From Rikenellaceae bacterium (GTDB lineage: Bacteria; Bacteroidota; Bacteroidia; Bacteroidales; Rikenellaceae), in NCBI GenBank assembly GCA_031256675.1, contig JAIRQC010000027.1:1-64000 (forward strand): DNA of 64,000 nt, in the 5' to 3' direction. Each line of letters starts with the position of its first letter. The first letter of the stretch is position 1. The position numbers and the translations under genes are program-made. This document shows, piece by piece, positions 1-9,215 of the stretch. The notes beneath the pieces were generated by a model. It searched no databases. It saw nothing but the letters and a program-made list of their open reading frames with translations, and had not been told where the DNA came from.

Positions 1-615
1 TATCATTTCCATATCAATAGCAATGCAGATAATATGATGCAGATTTTTCAAATGCCTTATCAGGCTGTTTTTTGCATAGCGGTAATTTGCAGATAGATAA
101 GTCTCAAAATCATTGATAAATTTGAGGTCGATTTCCTTAACGGGAATATCCGAAACATTGTACCATAAATGGATAAAATCTGCTAATCGCCTGCGTGTCA
201 GAGTATAGTACCTGTAATTTACTTCACAGATATTTACGCCAATCTGCAATTTACGTTCGCTATTATGCCTGTCGAAGAGCGTCAGCAGGGTTTGCTGTTT
301 GATTTCAGCGCCCAAAAAAACATTTCTGATTTTTTCGGCTGTAACATAATTGTCCCGTTCCTGCAATTCGCGATAAATCCTGCAAATCGCCGCTTTCGTG
401 TTATCGGCAAGCGCGTTGATTTTGACGGCTTCAGCCGTCCGTCCCGTCGCTTTACCTGTTTTTACGTCCCAATATTTGGGATTTACGTCGCATTTCATTG
501 AAAAACGCGATTCTTTTCCGTCAACGGTAATCCGGCAAAAAAGCGGAATTTGACCGTTGGATTTCTGTTTGTCTCTTTTCAAAAAGAAAAGAACCTTAAA
601 TGTACTTCTGCTCAT
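1..615 (-). CDS. Tyrosine recombinase (integrase), C-terminus cut off by window edge
   Basis: This frame is absent from the ORF track because it has no stop inside the window. I translated it from the ATG at 615-613: 205 codons without a stop, starting MSRSTFKVLFFLKRDKQ. The first ~90 residues look like the arm-type DNA-binding domain of Bacteroidetes integrases (motifs FCRITVDGKESRFS and CDVNPKYWD). Residues ~105-205 look like the SAM-like core-binding domain (YRYYTLTRRRLADF, YAKNSLIRHLKNLHHI). The catalytic domain with the R-H-R-Y residues lies outside the window, so activity cannot be judged. The gene and its upstream region are clearly AT-rich, unlike the GC-rich DNA beyond ~830, which suggests a transferred element. 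The expected role is integration and excision of an integrative element or prophage. Confidence 0.85.
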   Translation of the reverse strand, partial: MSRSTFKVLFFLKRDKQKSNGQIPLFCRITVDGKESRFSMKCDVNPKYWDVKTGKATGRTAEAVKINALADNTKAAICRIYRELQERDNYVTAEKIRNVFLGAEIKQQTLLTLFDRHNSERKLQIGVNICEVNYRYYTLTRRRLADFIHLWYNVSDIPVKEIDLKFINDFETYLSANYRYAKNSLIRHLKNLHHIICIAIDMEMI

Positions 616-620
616 AAAAT

Positions 621-655
621 ACTCAATTTTAATTTGTTAAACTGTCAAATTGAGT
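621..655. promoter_or_regulatory. Inverted repeat just upstream of the integrase start
   Basis: The arms ACTCAATTT (621-629) and AAATTGAGT (647-655) are perfect 9-bp reverse complements around a 17-nt spacer. The repeat begins 5 nt upstream of the integrase ATG, so it could be an operator or a recombinase binding site. Function is inferred from position only. Confidence 0.4.
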
Positions 656-665
656 TTTATACAAT

Positions 666-770
666 ATGGACAGTATCAGAGATTTACAAGCAAAATACGG
701 ACAAATTTCGTATTTTTCCGACCTGTCTTTTCAGATGTACGATTTGGGGCGCAAACTATGTCCTTTTTAG
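666..770 (+). CDS. Possible 34-aa peptide, divergent from the integrase
   Basis: The frame starts MDSIRDLQAKYGQISYF, ends at TAG (768-770), and is too short for the ORF track. It lies in the AT-rich stretch between the integrase and the phage remnant and is divergent from the integrase, with the 621-655 inverted repeat between them. I recognise no family. It could be the truncated start of a gene lost at the element boundary, or chance. Apart from this frame and the inverted repeat I see nothing in 616-829. Confidence 0.18.
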   Translation: MDSIRDLQAKYGQISYFSDLSFQMYDLGRKLCPF

Positions 771-829
771 CCCTTTTTATGTCTTTTTCCCATAGTCAAA
801 AATAAAAGAGTACCTCGTTTATATTGCTG

Positions 830-1519
830 TTAATTAGAATTTTGTACTGTTTGTGTCCCGCTTTGCCTGCATAGGCGTTTTTGGGGGCTTTGTCCCTGCC
901 GGACGCTCTGCTGATAGCTTTTCATCTCGGCGAGTATCTTCTGCGCGCCGGGCATCGAAACGTTGTTCAGATAGATTCCGAGCGGAATGACGCCCTTGCT
1001 CATGAGTTCGGTGAGCTTGTTATCCGAGGCCTGCCGGAACACGGGGGTATCGTTCGACTTGGTGACGATAAGGTTAAAGTCGGTGATGTTTTTGACCAGG
1101 GCCGGCTCGTAGAATTTGGCCTCCTCGACAAACGATTTGCCGTTGATGTCGACATAGCGGCGGGTATCGTAATACTGCATGATCACTTTGAGCAGCATCT
1201 CGTCCCGATTCTTGCAATACGCCGTCAGGCGGTCGAACACCACGGCATAGTTGAGCATCGAGTTCTGGGCCTCCTGTGCGTAGAGCGAAGCCGCCGTGCC
1301 GGGGCGTGATACCTGGCTCTGCACCGCGCCGGACAGCCCCGAGATTTTGTCCATCAGCCCCATCTCCATCGAAAACATCTCCCACGCGCCGATGTTGGTG
1401 GCGTTGTTGGATACCTGCCGCGGTATTTCGGTCGTCGGAGTTTTTTTCTTGTAGAATATTGCCGCATCGCCTCTTCTTAAATGAGCGGGCGTACTCCTCT
1501 CTCGACACCCCTTCGGCAT
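830..1519 (-). pseudogene. Phage portal protein, C-terminal fragment
   Basis: From about residue 40 of the 229-aa frame the protein resembles the C-terminal part of portal proteins of tailed phages that infect Bacteroidetes. It has a helix-rich block with RPGTAASLYAQEAQNSMLNY, a segment KNRDEMLLKVIMQYYD, and a terminal helix region LTELMSKGVIPLGIYLNN. Portal proteins normally exceed 450 aa, so the N-terminal half is missing. The first ~40 residues do not fit the family. A second minus frame (1074-1691) contains an unrelated-looking but plausible stretch SDIQHVLKYYAEGVSREEY, which suggests a rearrangement or frameshift near 1440-1460. I treat this as a dead prophage remnant. The family call rests on pattern memory, not on a search. 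Confidence 0.5.
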
Positions 1520-1719
1520 AATACTTTAATACGTGCTGTATGTCGGAGGGATTCCTGTCGAACAGCAACTTGCGCCACGGACACTTATTTGCGGACTGCC
1601 GAATATCTGAATGAAAATAAACCTTTCTAACTTGTGCGAAGTTGAAAACGCAGCACAGCGCGATGGGAGCAGGGCACAGATATACCGACATGATGTATTA
1701 CAGAGAGAAGAGATAATAT

Positions 1720-2065
1720 ATGCAAGATAACGCGTTAAAAAATTATATATCAAATCATTATGAGGCATGGCTCGGCTATGCGGCTAAATATTGCCGCAAG
1801 GTTGGGCTCTCCCTTTCTCCGGGAGATGTGTTGAACGATGTAATTTTAGGTGTTTTGGTGCGCGAGCCCGAGGAGCTGTCGGCGACGGTCGCAAACGGGA
1901 CCACTGGATTTCATTATCCGGCACATTATTCGCATAAGTATCATTTTTCCTTGCTCTAAAACGCGATATGAGAAAGGCCGCCACATTACTGACTATCTCG
2001 ACTTCGATCACCCCGATAAAAACACAGATGAATATCGTCAACTTATGCGGGACATCCTTACATAG
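1720..2065 (+). pseudogene. Frameshifted phage-type sigma-70-like protein fragment
   Basis: The ATG frame at 1720 gives MQDNALKNYISNHYEAWLGY followed by AAKYCRKVGLSLSPGDVLNDVI. This resembles the N-terminus of small sigma-factor-like proteins common in Bacteroidetes phages and prophages (a helix with W..YA..YC, then a DVLN/VL motif). That frame ends at 1959. The expected continuation (DFIIRHIIRISI ... DFDHPDKNTDEYRQLM) is found in the +1 frame to the stop at 2063-2065, so a frameshift lies near 1890-1910. The end is also shorter than I would expect for the family. An AGAGAG ribosome-binding-like tract precedes the ATG. Together with the portal fragment it suggests a decayed prophage. Confidence 0.4.
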
Positions 2066-2256
2066 TTGGGCGCAACGCCACGTGACAAGTATATTTTGGG
2101 GTTCAAGATTAGTTAAGTTTGTTTTTATGCCCCGCCAGTCGCAACGTTCTCAAAATCTTTTCGTAACTTGCGCCCGTGTTGTTCCTGGCGTTTGTCTGAC
2201 TGGCTTTCAAATAAATATACGGACAACTTCCGGCACGAACAACTCTTTTTCCCTAA

Positions 2257-2344
2257 TCGCTCAAATAACTTCGTTGTATATTTGTAGAATGTCAGGAGTG
2301 TCGCTCAAATAACTTCGTTGTATATTTGCAGAACGTCAGGAGTA
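2257..2344 (+). repeat. Tandem 44-bp repeat, each copy with a TATATTTG promoter box
   Basis: Two adjacent 44-bp copies (2257-2300 and 2301-2344) start TCGCTCAAATAACTTCGTTG and differ at only a few positions (for example TTTGTAG against TTTGCAG). Each contains TATATTTG (2277-2284 and 2321-2328), a match to the Bacteroidetes -7 box TAnnTTTG. I find no convincing -33 TTTG at the usual distance. The array lies upstream of the hybrid two-component gene and is a candidate duplicated promoter. The rest of 2066-2256 shows nothing I can name. Confidence 0.45.
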
Positions 2345-2346
2345 GC

Positions 2347-2448
2347 ATGAAATTAAGACGCCCCCTGCATCAATTACCAAATATCGCAGGGCCGAAATAT
2401 CGTATGGCCGACAGCGCTTGCGTTGCGCTAGGAGCAGGGGTGACATAA
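2347..2448 (+). CDS. Possible 33-aa leader or spurious ORF
   Basis: This frame opens directly after the tandem promoter repeats, 3 nt behind an AGGAGT-like ribosome-binding site, and reads MKLRRPLHQLPNIAG and on to TAA at 2446-2448. It stops ~40 nt before the start of the hybrid sensor gene. Position and the ribosome-binding site are the only support. No family is recognised. Confidence 0.2.
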   Translation: MKLRRPLHQLPNIAGPKYRMADSACVALGAGVT

Positions 2449-2490
2449 ATAAAACCGTAAGCGCCAAATACCAAAATATTGCCGATTTGC

Positions 2491-5400
2491 ATGAGATGCC
2501 TTTTTACGATTATTTTTTCTGTAACCGTGTCGGCGGCGGCGGCCCTGCCTTCGGTGCGTTTCAAGACGCTGTCGGTTGACGACGGACTGTCGCAGAGCAC
2601 CGTGCTCTCCATAGCCGAGGACGCCAACCGCTGCATATGGTTCGGAACGTCTGACGGACTGAACCGCTGGGACGGCTACCGTTTCACCGTCTATCGCCAC
2701 ATTGAGGGCGACAGCTCGTCGCTCGGCAACAATTTCATAAGCTCCCTCCTGTCCGAGACTGGCGGACGCCTCTGGATCGGCACCGCTTCGGGCCTTTCGC
2801 GCTACGACCATCTCGCCGACCGCTTCGTCAACTACTCCCTGCCGGGACAGAACATGCAGGTCTTCGCCATCGACGCGGCCCCGGATGGAAGGCTGCTGCT
2901 GGCCACCGACGTCGGGCTTATCGGCTTCGACAAGGCCTCCGGACGCTTCGACAACGGCATTACGCTCTCCGGCGTCCCCGTCTACTCTCTCTGCCGACAG
3001 GGCGACAACGTGCTCGTCGGCACCACGGAGGGGCTCTACATCTATTCGCAACCCCACAAAACCGTCGCGCGCATCATACCCGAACTCGAACGGCAGCACA
3101 TCACCCACATCACTCCCGATCCCGGGCGCGGGTTCTGGATCGCCACGCGAGGCGGGCTGTATCGCGCCGACGCCTCCATGCGCATCGTCGCCCGTTACGA
3201 CAGGAGCGGGGCCGAAGCCCACTCCCTGACGAGCAACAACATCCGCACGCTGGGGCTCGACGGCGACGGCAGGCTGTGGGTTGGCGCCACGGAGGGGCTG
3301 TTCATCTACAACCGTACCGCCGACCGCTTCACCGCATACAGTTACAGCTATGACGACCCTGCCTCGATCAGCCACAACTCCATCCGCTCAATATTCATGG
3401 ACAGTCAGGGCGGAATGTGGCTTGGCACCTACTACGGCGGCCTTAGCTACTGGCACCCGATGGCCTTCCGCTTCCACCTGCTGCGGCACAAGCCTCATGT
3501 CAACTCGCTTTCGGACAACAAGATAAGCTGCATAGTAGAGGACGGCGACACGGGCAACCTGTGGATCGGCACCAACGACGCGGGGCTGAACTTCTACGAC
3601 GCGCATACCGGCCTGTTCAAACGCTACTCCACCTCCGACGGTCTGCGTTCCGAGAACGTCAAGGCGGCGCTCGCCGACGGCCCCTACACCCTGTGGATCG
3701 GCTCCCATGCCGGAGGTTTGGTTTGGGTCGTCTCGACCGCCGGACGGGCAGGATCTCCACCTTCACCCTCGACACGGACAGCCATCTGCGCAACAGCTGC
3801 TACTCGATACTGCGCTATGACGACCGCCTGTTGTGGATCGGCACGCTGAGCGGTCTGGTCGCCTTCGACAAAAGCGCGGGCAGGTTCCTGCCCAACCCCG
3901 TGGCGGCCAAACACCCGCGCCTCGCCTCGTCGATCATCAACGCCATGTACCGCGACAGCCGACGGCGGATATGGATAGGGACGAATTACGGTCTCTACCT
4001 CTACACCCCTGCCGGCGACCGCCTGAGCGCCTTCGAAACCCTGCCCACAGGTGGACAGTTCCATGCCGTGTGCGTGAGCGAGGACAGCGGCGGGACGATA
4101 TGGATCGGAACGAGGAGCGGGCTGTTCCGTTACGACGAGCATGGCGGCAGCTTCGAGGGCTACACCACGGCGGACGGGCTGCCCAACGACTGCGTATACG
4201 GCATTCTCGAAGACCGTTACAACCGTCTGTGGCTAAGCACCAACCGCGGTCTGTCGTGTTTTTCGCCCGGGAGCGGCCTGTTCCGCAACTATCTGCGCGA
4301 GGATGGCGTAGGCAGCAACCAGTTCAACATGTATGCTGCGTGCCGCACCGCCGGCGGGGCCTTCTACTTCGGCGGCGTCAACGGCGTTACGTGGTTCGGC
4401 CCCGAGGAGATGACCGACAACCCCTTCGCCCCCGCGCCGCGCATCACGGGCATTACGCTCCTCAACCGTCGGGCCACCCCCGACCGGACGAACGGCGTAC
4501 TGTGCGACAGTCTGGGCAACCTGACCTCCGTCAGGATACCATCGCGCGACAATCTGTTCAGCGTGGAGTTCGTCGTGACCAATCCTCTGGCCGGCACCAA
4601 CAACTCTTTCGCCTGCAAGCTCGAAGGGTTCGACGACCACTGGCGGCCGACACGCAACACGTCGGTCGGCTACTCGAACCTCCGCCCCGGACGCTACACG
4701 CTGCTGGTCAGGGCGGGCAACAACGACAACGTGTGGTGCGAGCAGCCGGCCCGTCTGGAGATCCGCATCACCCCTGCATGGTACCAGACGGCCCTGTTCA
4801 GGATCGCATGCATACTGGCCGCGCTGGCGGCTGCGTATGGCGTGGCGCACTTCCTGTCGCTGCGCGGCAAGATGCGTATGCAGCTCCGGCTCGAGCAGAT
4901 GGAGAAGCACAAGATCGAGGAGATCAGCCAGGAGAAGATCCGCTTTTACATCAACATGTCCCACGAGCTGCGCACGCCGCTCACGCTGATCCTCTCGCCG
5001 TTGCAGGAGATCCGCAGCCACGACATCCAGGACCGCTTCGTCCGTCGGCGTATCGACTATGTCTGGGCCAACAGCCGACGGCTGCTCCACATGGTCAACC
5101 AGCTGCTCGACTACCGCAAGGCCGAGCTCAACATGTTCCGCATGGGGGTGGCCGAGACCGATCCGGAGGCGGTGGCGGCCAACCTCTTCGCCATGTTCGA
5201 GGACAACGCGCAGGGACGCGACATGAATTTCATCTTCGCCTCCTCGCTGGCGGGGCGGAGGGCGGCCATTGACGTTTCATACGTCGAGATGATGGTCACC
5301 AACCTGCTCTCCAACGCCTTCAAGTTCACCCCCGACGGCGGCACGATCCGCCTCGGGCTCGACATGGAGGGCGAGAGCCTGACGATCAGCGTGCGCGACA

Positions 5401-6503
5401 GCGGCATGGGTATCGCGCAGGATAAGATAGACCGGATATTCGAACGGTTCTACCGCATCGACGACGACAAGGCGGGCGCCGGCATCGGCCTGTCCATCGT
5501 CAAGTTGCTGGTCGACCGTCATCACGGCTCCATAACCGTCAAGAGCGAGCCGGGCCGTTTCACCGAATTTCGCATCTCGCTGCCCGCCTCGATTGCGGCC
5601 TACGCCCCCGAGGAGCTCGCCGGCGAAGAGCGAACGGCGGGGCGGAGTTGCGGTGACGTATCGCTCTTCGTACAGGAGGCCGCATACGTCGGCGGGCGGG
5701 TGCAGGCCGCCGGCCACGGGTCGCACGAAGAGTCGATACTTATTGTCGAGGACAACGACCAGATCAAGCAGTACTTGGCCGACAGCTTTTCTGACAGGTT
5801 CAACATCTTCACCGCTTCGGACGGCGCCGAGGCCCGGGCCATGCTGCGCGACACGGAGGTCGACCTCGTCATAACCGACATCATGATGCCGGGCATGGAC
5901 GGTTTGGAGCTGAGCGCCATCAAGCAGAACATCCGCACGAGCCACATCATGGTGATCATCCTCACCGCGCGCGACAGCATGGAGGATCAGATGGCCGGCA
6001 TCGAAGCCGGGGCCGACGACTATCTGCCCAAGCCATTCTCGCTGCCGATCCTGCAAGCCAAGACGGGCAACCTGCTCAAAACCCGCTACCGCCTACGCCA
6101 TCGCTATTCGCGCAGCATTGCCGAGGTCGATCCCGACAAGATCACCTCGAACGCCATGGACGGCGAGTTCCTGCGCAAGGCTATCAAGGTGGTGGAGGAG
6201 AATATCGGCAACGAGGAGTTCTCGTCGGACGACTTTGCCCGCGAGCTGTGCATCAGCCGCTCGAGCCTCCACCTGAAAATGAAGTCGATCACCGGCGAGG
6301 CCGCGACGCAGTTCATCCGCAAGATCCGCTTCAACCGCGCCTGCACGCTGCTCGCCGAGGGCAAGCTCTCCGTGGCGGAGGTGAGCGTCGTCGTCGGCTT
6401 CGGTTCGCCCTCCTACTTCGCCACCAGCTTCAAGAAGCACGTCGGGTGCCTGCCGACGGAATATCAGCGTAACCGTGGCGCAGCTCGCGGCGGCGACAGC
6501 TAA
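2491..6503 (+). pseudogene. Hybrid two-component system regulator (HTCS), frameshifted by a 5-bp duplication
   Basis: Joining ORF 2479-3849 with ORF 3561-6503 rebuilds one protein of ~1335 aa. The domains in order are a signal peptide (MRCLFTIIFSVTVSAAAA), many two-bladed-propeller repeats (LWIGT, WIGTNYGLYLY), a Y_Y_Y domain, a membrane segment (FRIACILAALAAAYGVAHF), HisKA with H-box MSHELRTPL, HATPase (NLLSNAFKFTPDGG, DSGMGI, GAGIGLS), a receiver domain with phosphoacceptor ITDIMMPGMDG and PKPF, and an AraC HTH ending GFGSPSYFATSFKKHVG. Such proteins sense an oligosaccharide in the periplasm and activate nearby glycan genes. The frame breaks where TTTGG is duplicated (3717-3726); removing 5 bp restores AGGLGRLDRRTG. 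I prefer ATG 2491 because 2479 is TTG and 2491 begins the signal peptide. The downstream heparinase is the likely target. Confidence 0.88.
3717..3726 (+). repeat. 5-bp tandem duplication (TTTGG x2) causing the HTCS frameshift
   Basis: The sequence reads GGAGG TTTGG TTTGG GTCG. With one TTTGG copy removed, the two ORFs join in a single frame across a normal propeller-repeat motif. The duplication is therefore the precise lesion, arising by slippage or by sequence error. Confidence 0.8.
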
Positions 6504-6581
6504 GACAGCCGTTGCCGCGCCGTTTTCGGGCGGGACGGCAACGGGGACAAAACATTAATTCGCATAAACCGACAATAAAAT

Positions 6582-8567
6582 ATGAAAGTCCTTTTTTTAC
6601 TTCCGGCGCTCATTGCCACAGCCCTCTCCGCCTCCGCCATGCAGGGCGGCGAGGTTTTCGACAGGCTTGACCTCGAAGGCAGGGGGCTCGAAAAGGTTAA
6701 GTCCGCCGTCGCAGCGGGCGACACGGCCCGGGCGGCAGTGGAGTTGCTCGGCTACTACCGCTCGCGCAAGGGGATTGCGCTGACAGGGTTCGACCTCGAC
6801 AGGGTGAAGCTCTCGGACAACGAGCGCAGGATGGCCGACGAGGCGCTCGACCACAAGTTTTTCGTCCACTATGGCTACCAGCCCTCGTTTTTCTACGGCA
6901 ACGACATCGACTGGACCTACTGGCCGGTGAAGGACAACGAGTTGCGCTGGCAGCTCCACCGTCACAAGTGGTTCATCGCCCTGGCCAAAGCCTACAAGAC
7001 TACCGGCGATGGGAAGTATGCCCGGGCATGGTTCGAGCAGTACGCCGACTGGATGGACAAGAACCCGCTCGACGCCGCCCTGTTCCGCCGCAAAACGGAG
7101 GGCGCGGGCGATGGGACGTCCGAGGCGGCGGCGGCGCAGGAGGAGGCGCGGCGCGCTTTCATCGAGAACATGAACTTTGCATGGCGACCGCTCGAGACGA
7201 GCCACCGCTTGCAGGAGCAGTTGCCAATCTTTGCGATGATGATAAACTCGCCCGACTTTACGCCGGAGTTCCTCGTGCGATTTCTCGACAAGTACCAGAT
7301 GCACGCCGAGCATATCATGCGCAACTTCTCGGTGCAGGGCAACCACCTGCTTTTCGAGGCGCAGCGGCTGGCCTTTGCGGGCATCTACTTTCCAGAGTTC
7401 CGCGGGGCGCAGGAGTGGCTTGAGAGGGGGATAGAGATCCTCAACGAGCAGATCGGCAAGCAGGTCTACGCGGACGGCATGCAGTTCGAACTCGATTTCG
7501 GCTACCACATGGCCGCCATCGAGATATTCCTCAAAGCGTTGCGCATGGCCTCGGCCAACGGGGTGCGCGACGCTTTCCCTCCGAGCTACATCGCTACGGT
7601 TGAGAGGATGATCGAGCTGGTGTGGAACGTCACATTCCCCGACGGCACGCAGCCTCTGTTCGGCGACCACAAGGCGACCGACAGGGAGGAGATGCTCAAA
7701 AAGTTCCGCGAATGGGAACAGACATTTCCCAAAAACCGGCAGATAGCCTGGTTCGCCTCCGGAGGCAGGCGCGGCGAGCGTCCGCCCTACCTCTCACATG
7801 CCTTCCGAACCTCGGGCTTCTACATCCTGCGCAACGGCTGGGAGGCAAACTCCACCGTTATGGTCGTCAAGGCGGGGCCGCCGGCTTTCTGGCACAACCA
7901 GCCCGACAACGGCACCTTCGAGCTCTGGCGCATGGGGCGCAACTTCTTTCCCGACTCGGGATGTTACGTCTATTCGGGCGACGACAAGGTGCAGGCCGAG
8001 CGCGAGTGGTTCCGTCAAACGCGCGTCCACAACACCCTGACCCTCGACGGGGCCAACATCGCCACCGACTCGAAACTCATCTGCTGGGCGGACGACGGCA
8101 AAAGCGAAGTGCTCGTCACGAGCAACCCCTCCTGTCCAGGCCTCACCCACACCCGCACCGTGTTTTTCGTCGAGGGCGAGTTCTTCGTCATCGTCGACCG
8201 CGCCGAAGGCGACGCTACTGGCAATGTAGCCCTTCATTACGGCCTCTGCCCCTGCCAGCCGAAGGTAGACCTTGCGAATGCGGCCATCGAGACCATCTTC
8301 GCCGACGGCAACAACATACGGATGCAGTTGTTCGCTTCGCAGCCCTGCACGATGGAGGCGGTCGAGGGGTGGTTCTCGCCCTCCTACCGCTCGAAAATGA
8401 AGCGTCCGGCCTTTTCGTTCGGCTGCTCGAAGCAGGGCGCTGCGCCGGTGGAGTTCGTCACCGTCATTGCCCCGGGCGGGATGACAGGCAAGATCTCCGC
8501 TTCGCTCGCAGAGGACAGGGTAAAGGTGAGCGTTGGCCGCCGGAAATACGAACTCGCAATGCCGTAG
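6582..8567 (+). CDS. hepC: Heparin-sulfate lyase (heparinase III type, PL12)
   Basis: The enzyme eliminatively cleaves heparan/heparin-type glycosaminoglycans in the periplasm. It has 661 aa, the usual length for heparinase III. It starts with a signal peptide (MKVLFLLPALIATALSASAM) and continues with a helical toroid domain and a C-terminal Hepar_II_III beta-sandwich domain. Candidate catalytic residues are N254 in QGNHLLFEA, Y308 in FGYHMAAIEIF and H438 in AFWHNQPDNG. Their spacing (54 and 130 residues) matches the Asn240/Tyr294/His424 set I recall for a characterised heparinase III; that numbering is from memory. The gene follows the hybrid sensor by ~78 bp, the usual arrangement for HTCS control, but no SusC/SusD or sulfatase is adjacent. 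The frame is intact and ends with TAG. Confidence 0.88.
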   Translation: MKVLFLLPALIATALSASAMQGGEVFDRLDLEGRGLEKVKSAVAAGDTARAAVELLGYYRSRKGIALTGFDLDRVKLSDNERRMADEALDHKFFVHYGYQPSFFYGNDIDWTYWPVKDNELRWQLHRHKWFIALAKAYKTTGDGKYARAWFEQYADWMDKNPLDAALFRRKTEGAGDGTSEAAAAQEEARRAFIENMNFAWRPLETSHRLQEQLPIFAMMINSPDFTPEFLVRFLDKYQMHAEHIMRNFSVQGNHLLFEAQRLAFAGIYFPEFRGAQEWLERGIEILNEQIGKQVYADGMQFELDFGYHMAAIEIFLKALRMASANGVRDAFPPSYIATVERMIELVWNVTFPDGTQPLFGDHKATDREEMLKKFREWEQTFPKNRQIAWFASGGRRGERPPYLSHAFRTSGFYILRNGWEANSTVMVVKAGPPAFWHNQPDNGTFELWRMGRNFFPDSGCYVYSGDDKVQAEREWFRQTRVHNTLTLDGANIATDSKLICWADDGKSEVLVTSNPSCPGLTHTRTVFFVEGEFFVIVDRAEGDATGNVALHYGLCPCQPKVDLANAAIETIFADGNNIRMQLFASQPCTMEAVEGWFSPSYRSKMKRPAFSFGCSKQGAAPVEFVTVIAPGGMTGKISASLAEDRVKVSVGRRKYELAMP

Positions 8568-8639
8568 GGGCAATTAACGCACTGACTGTCTGAATAGCGA
8601 TATTTTCCGGAGCGGCCGATCCCGTGGCGGGGTATGGTC

Positions 8640-9200
8640 GGAAAGCCGCTGCGTGCCTGTGGCAGTAAAACGACAGCTATTATAAACGTCATAAAACCCA
8701 GGGCCATACCCGACAATAAACCGCGCCCGCCCTGCGTCGAAATAAACACCGCGCCCGGGTTGAACCGAGTGAATGTATCGCTTGATTTGTGCGCAACTTT
8801 GTTATTGCCATGAACTTCCAATGAAATATGGACACAAGGGAGCGGTTCGAAAACAAATTGAGGTTCGGCAAGAAGGTTCGGCAAGAAGGCCAAATTTACC
8901 GGCGACAGGCGCCGTCGGTTGAACTGCACCCGCGGTATTAGGCCTGACGATGCCGTTATTGAGAAAATAGTCGTTGCCTTTCGCGCTTCAAGACGTGTCG
9001 ACCCTTGATCTCGCCGCCATTTAGCCTGCGGACTATAAGCCGCCATGTATGCGAAAACTGAAAGTAACCGCTCCCAAATACATTGTTGTTGAGATCAAAT
9101 CCATATGCCCCGTCAAGGCTTTTGGCGCGTTGAGAAAAGACGGCAAACGGCAAGGACGTCAGCAGCGCCGCCGACACAATTCTCTTGCGAACCGCGCAAA
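8640..9200 (-). pseudogene. Probable relic of a small outer-membrane or secreted protein
   Basis: On the minus strand the frame near 9190 reads a signal-peptide-like VRKRIVSAALLTSLPFAVFS followed by AYGFDLNNNVFGSGYFQFSH, then loses sense near 9000. A second frame (within ORF 8384-9046) continues with beta-strand-like text such as EPQFVFEPLPCVHISLEVHG and ISTQGGRGLLSGMALGFM. No ATG suits the start. I read this as a decayed gene with at least one frameshift, just downstream of the broken barrel gene 9216-9731. A 13-bp tandem duplication (8861-8886) lies inside it. The family is not recognised. Between 8568 and 8640 I see nothing else. Confidence 0.3.
8861..8886. repeat. 13-bp tandem duplication
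   Basis: AGGTTCGGCAAGA occurs twice back to back (8861-8873 and 8874-8886). A 13-bp insertion shifts frame, so it may be one of the lesions in the relic gene that contains it. Confidence 0.7.
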
Positions 9201-9215
9201 GCCGGCGACGCCAGG

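Noticed and set aside
1968-2312. 114-aa plus-strand ORF
   Set aside because: Its composition is not protein-like and it spans the end of the sigma-like fragment and the tandem promoter repeats.
1-2478. Anti-phage defence system near the integrase
   Set aside because: I looked for nuclease, helicase, reverse transcriptase and TIR-type motifs on both strands of the visible part and found none; the element continues outside the window.
2479-2490. TTG start of the HTCS ORF
   Set aside because: The ORF-track start is TTG; the ATG at 2491 begins a clean signal peptide. The TTG starts at 10079 and 25671 were rejected for the same reason.
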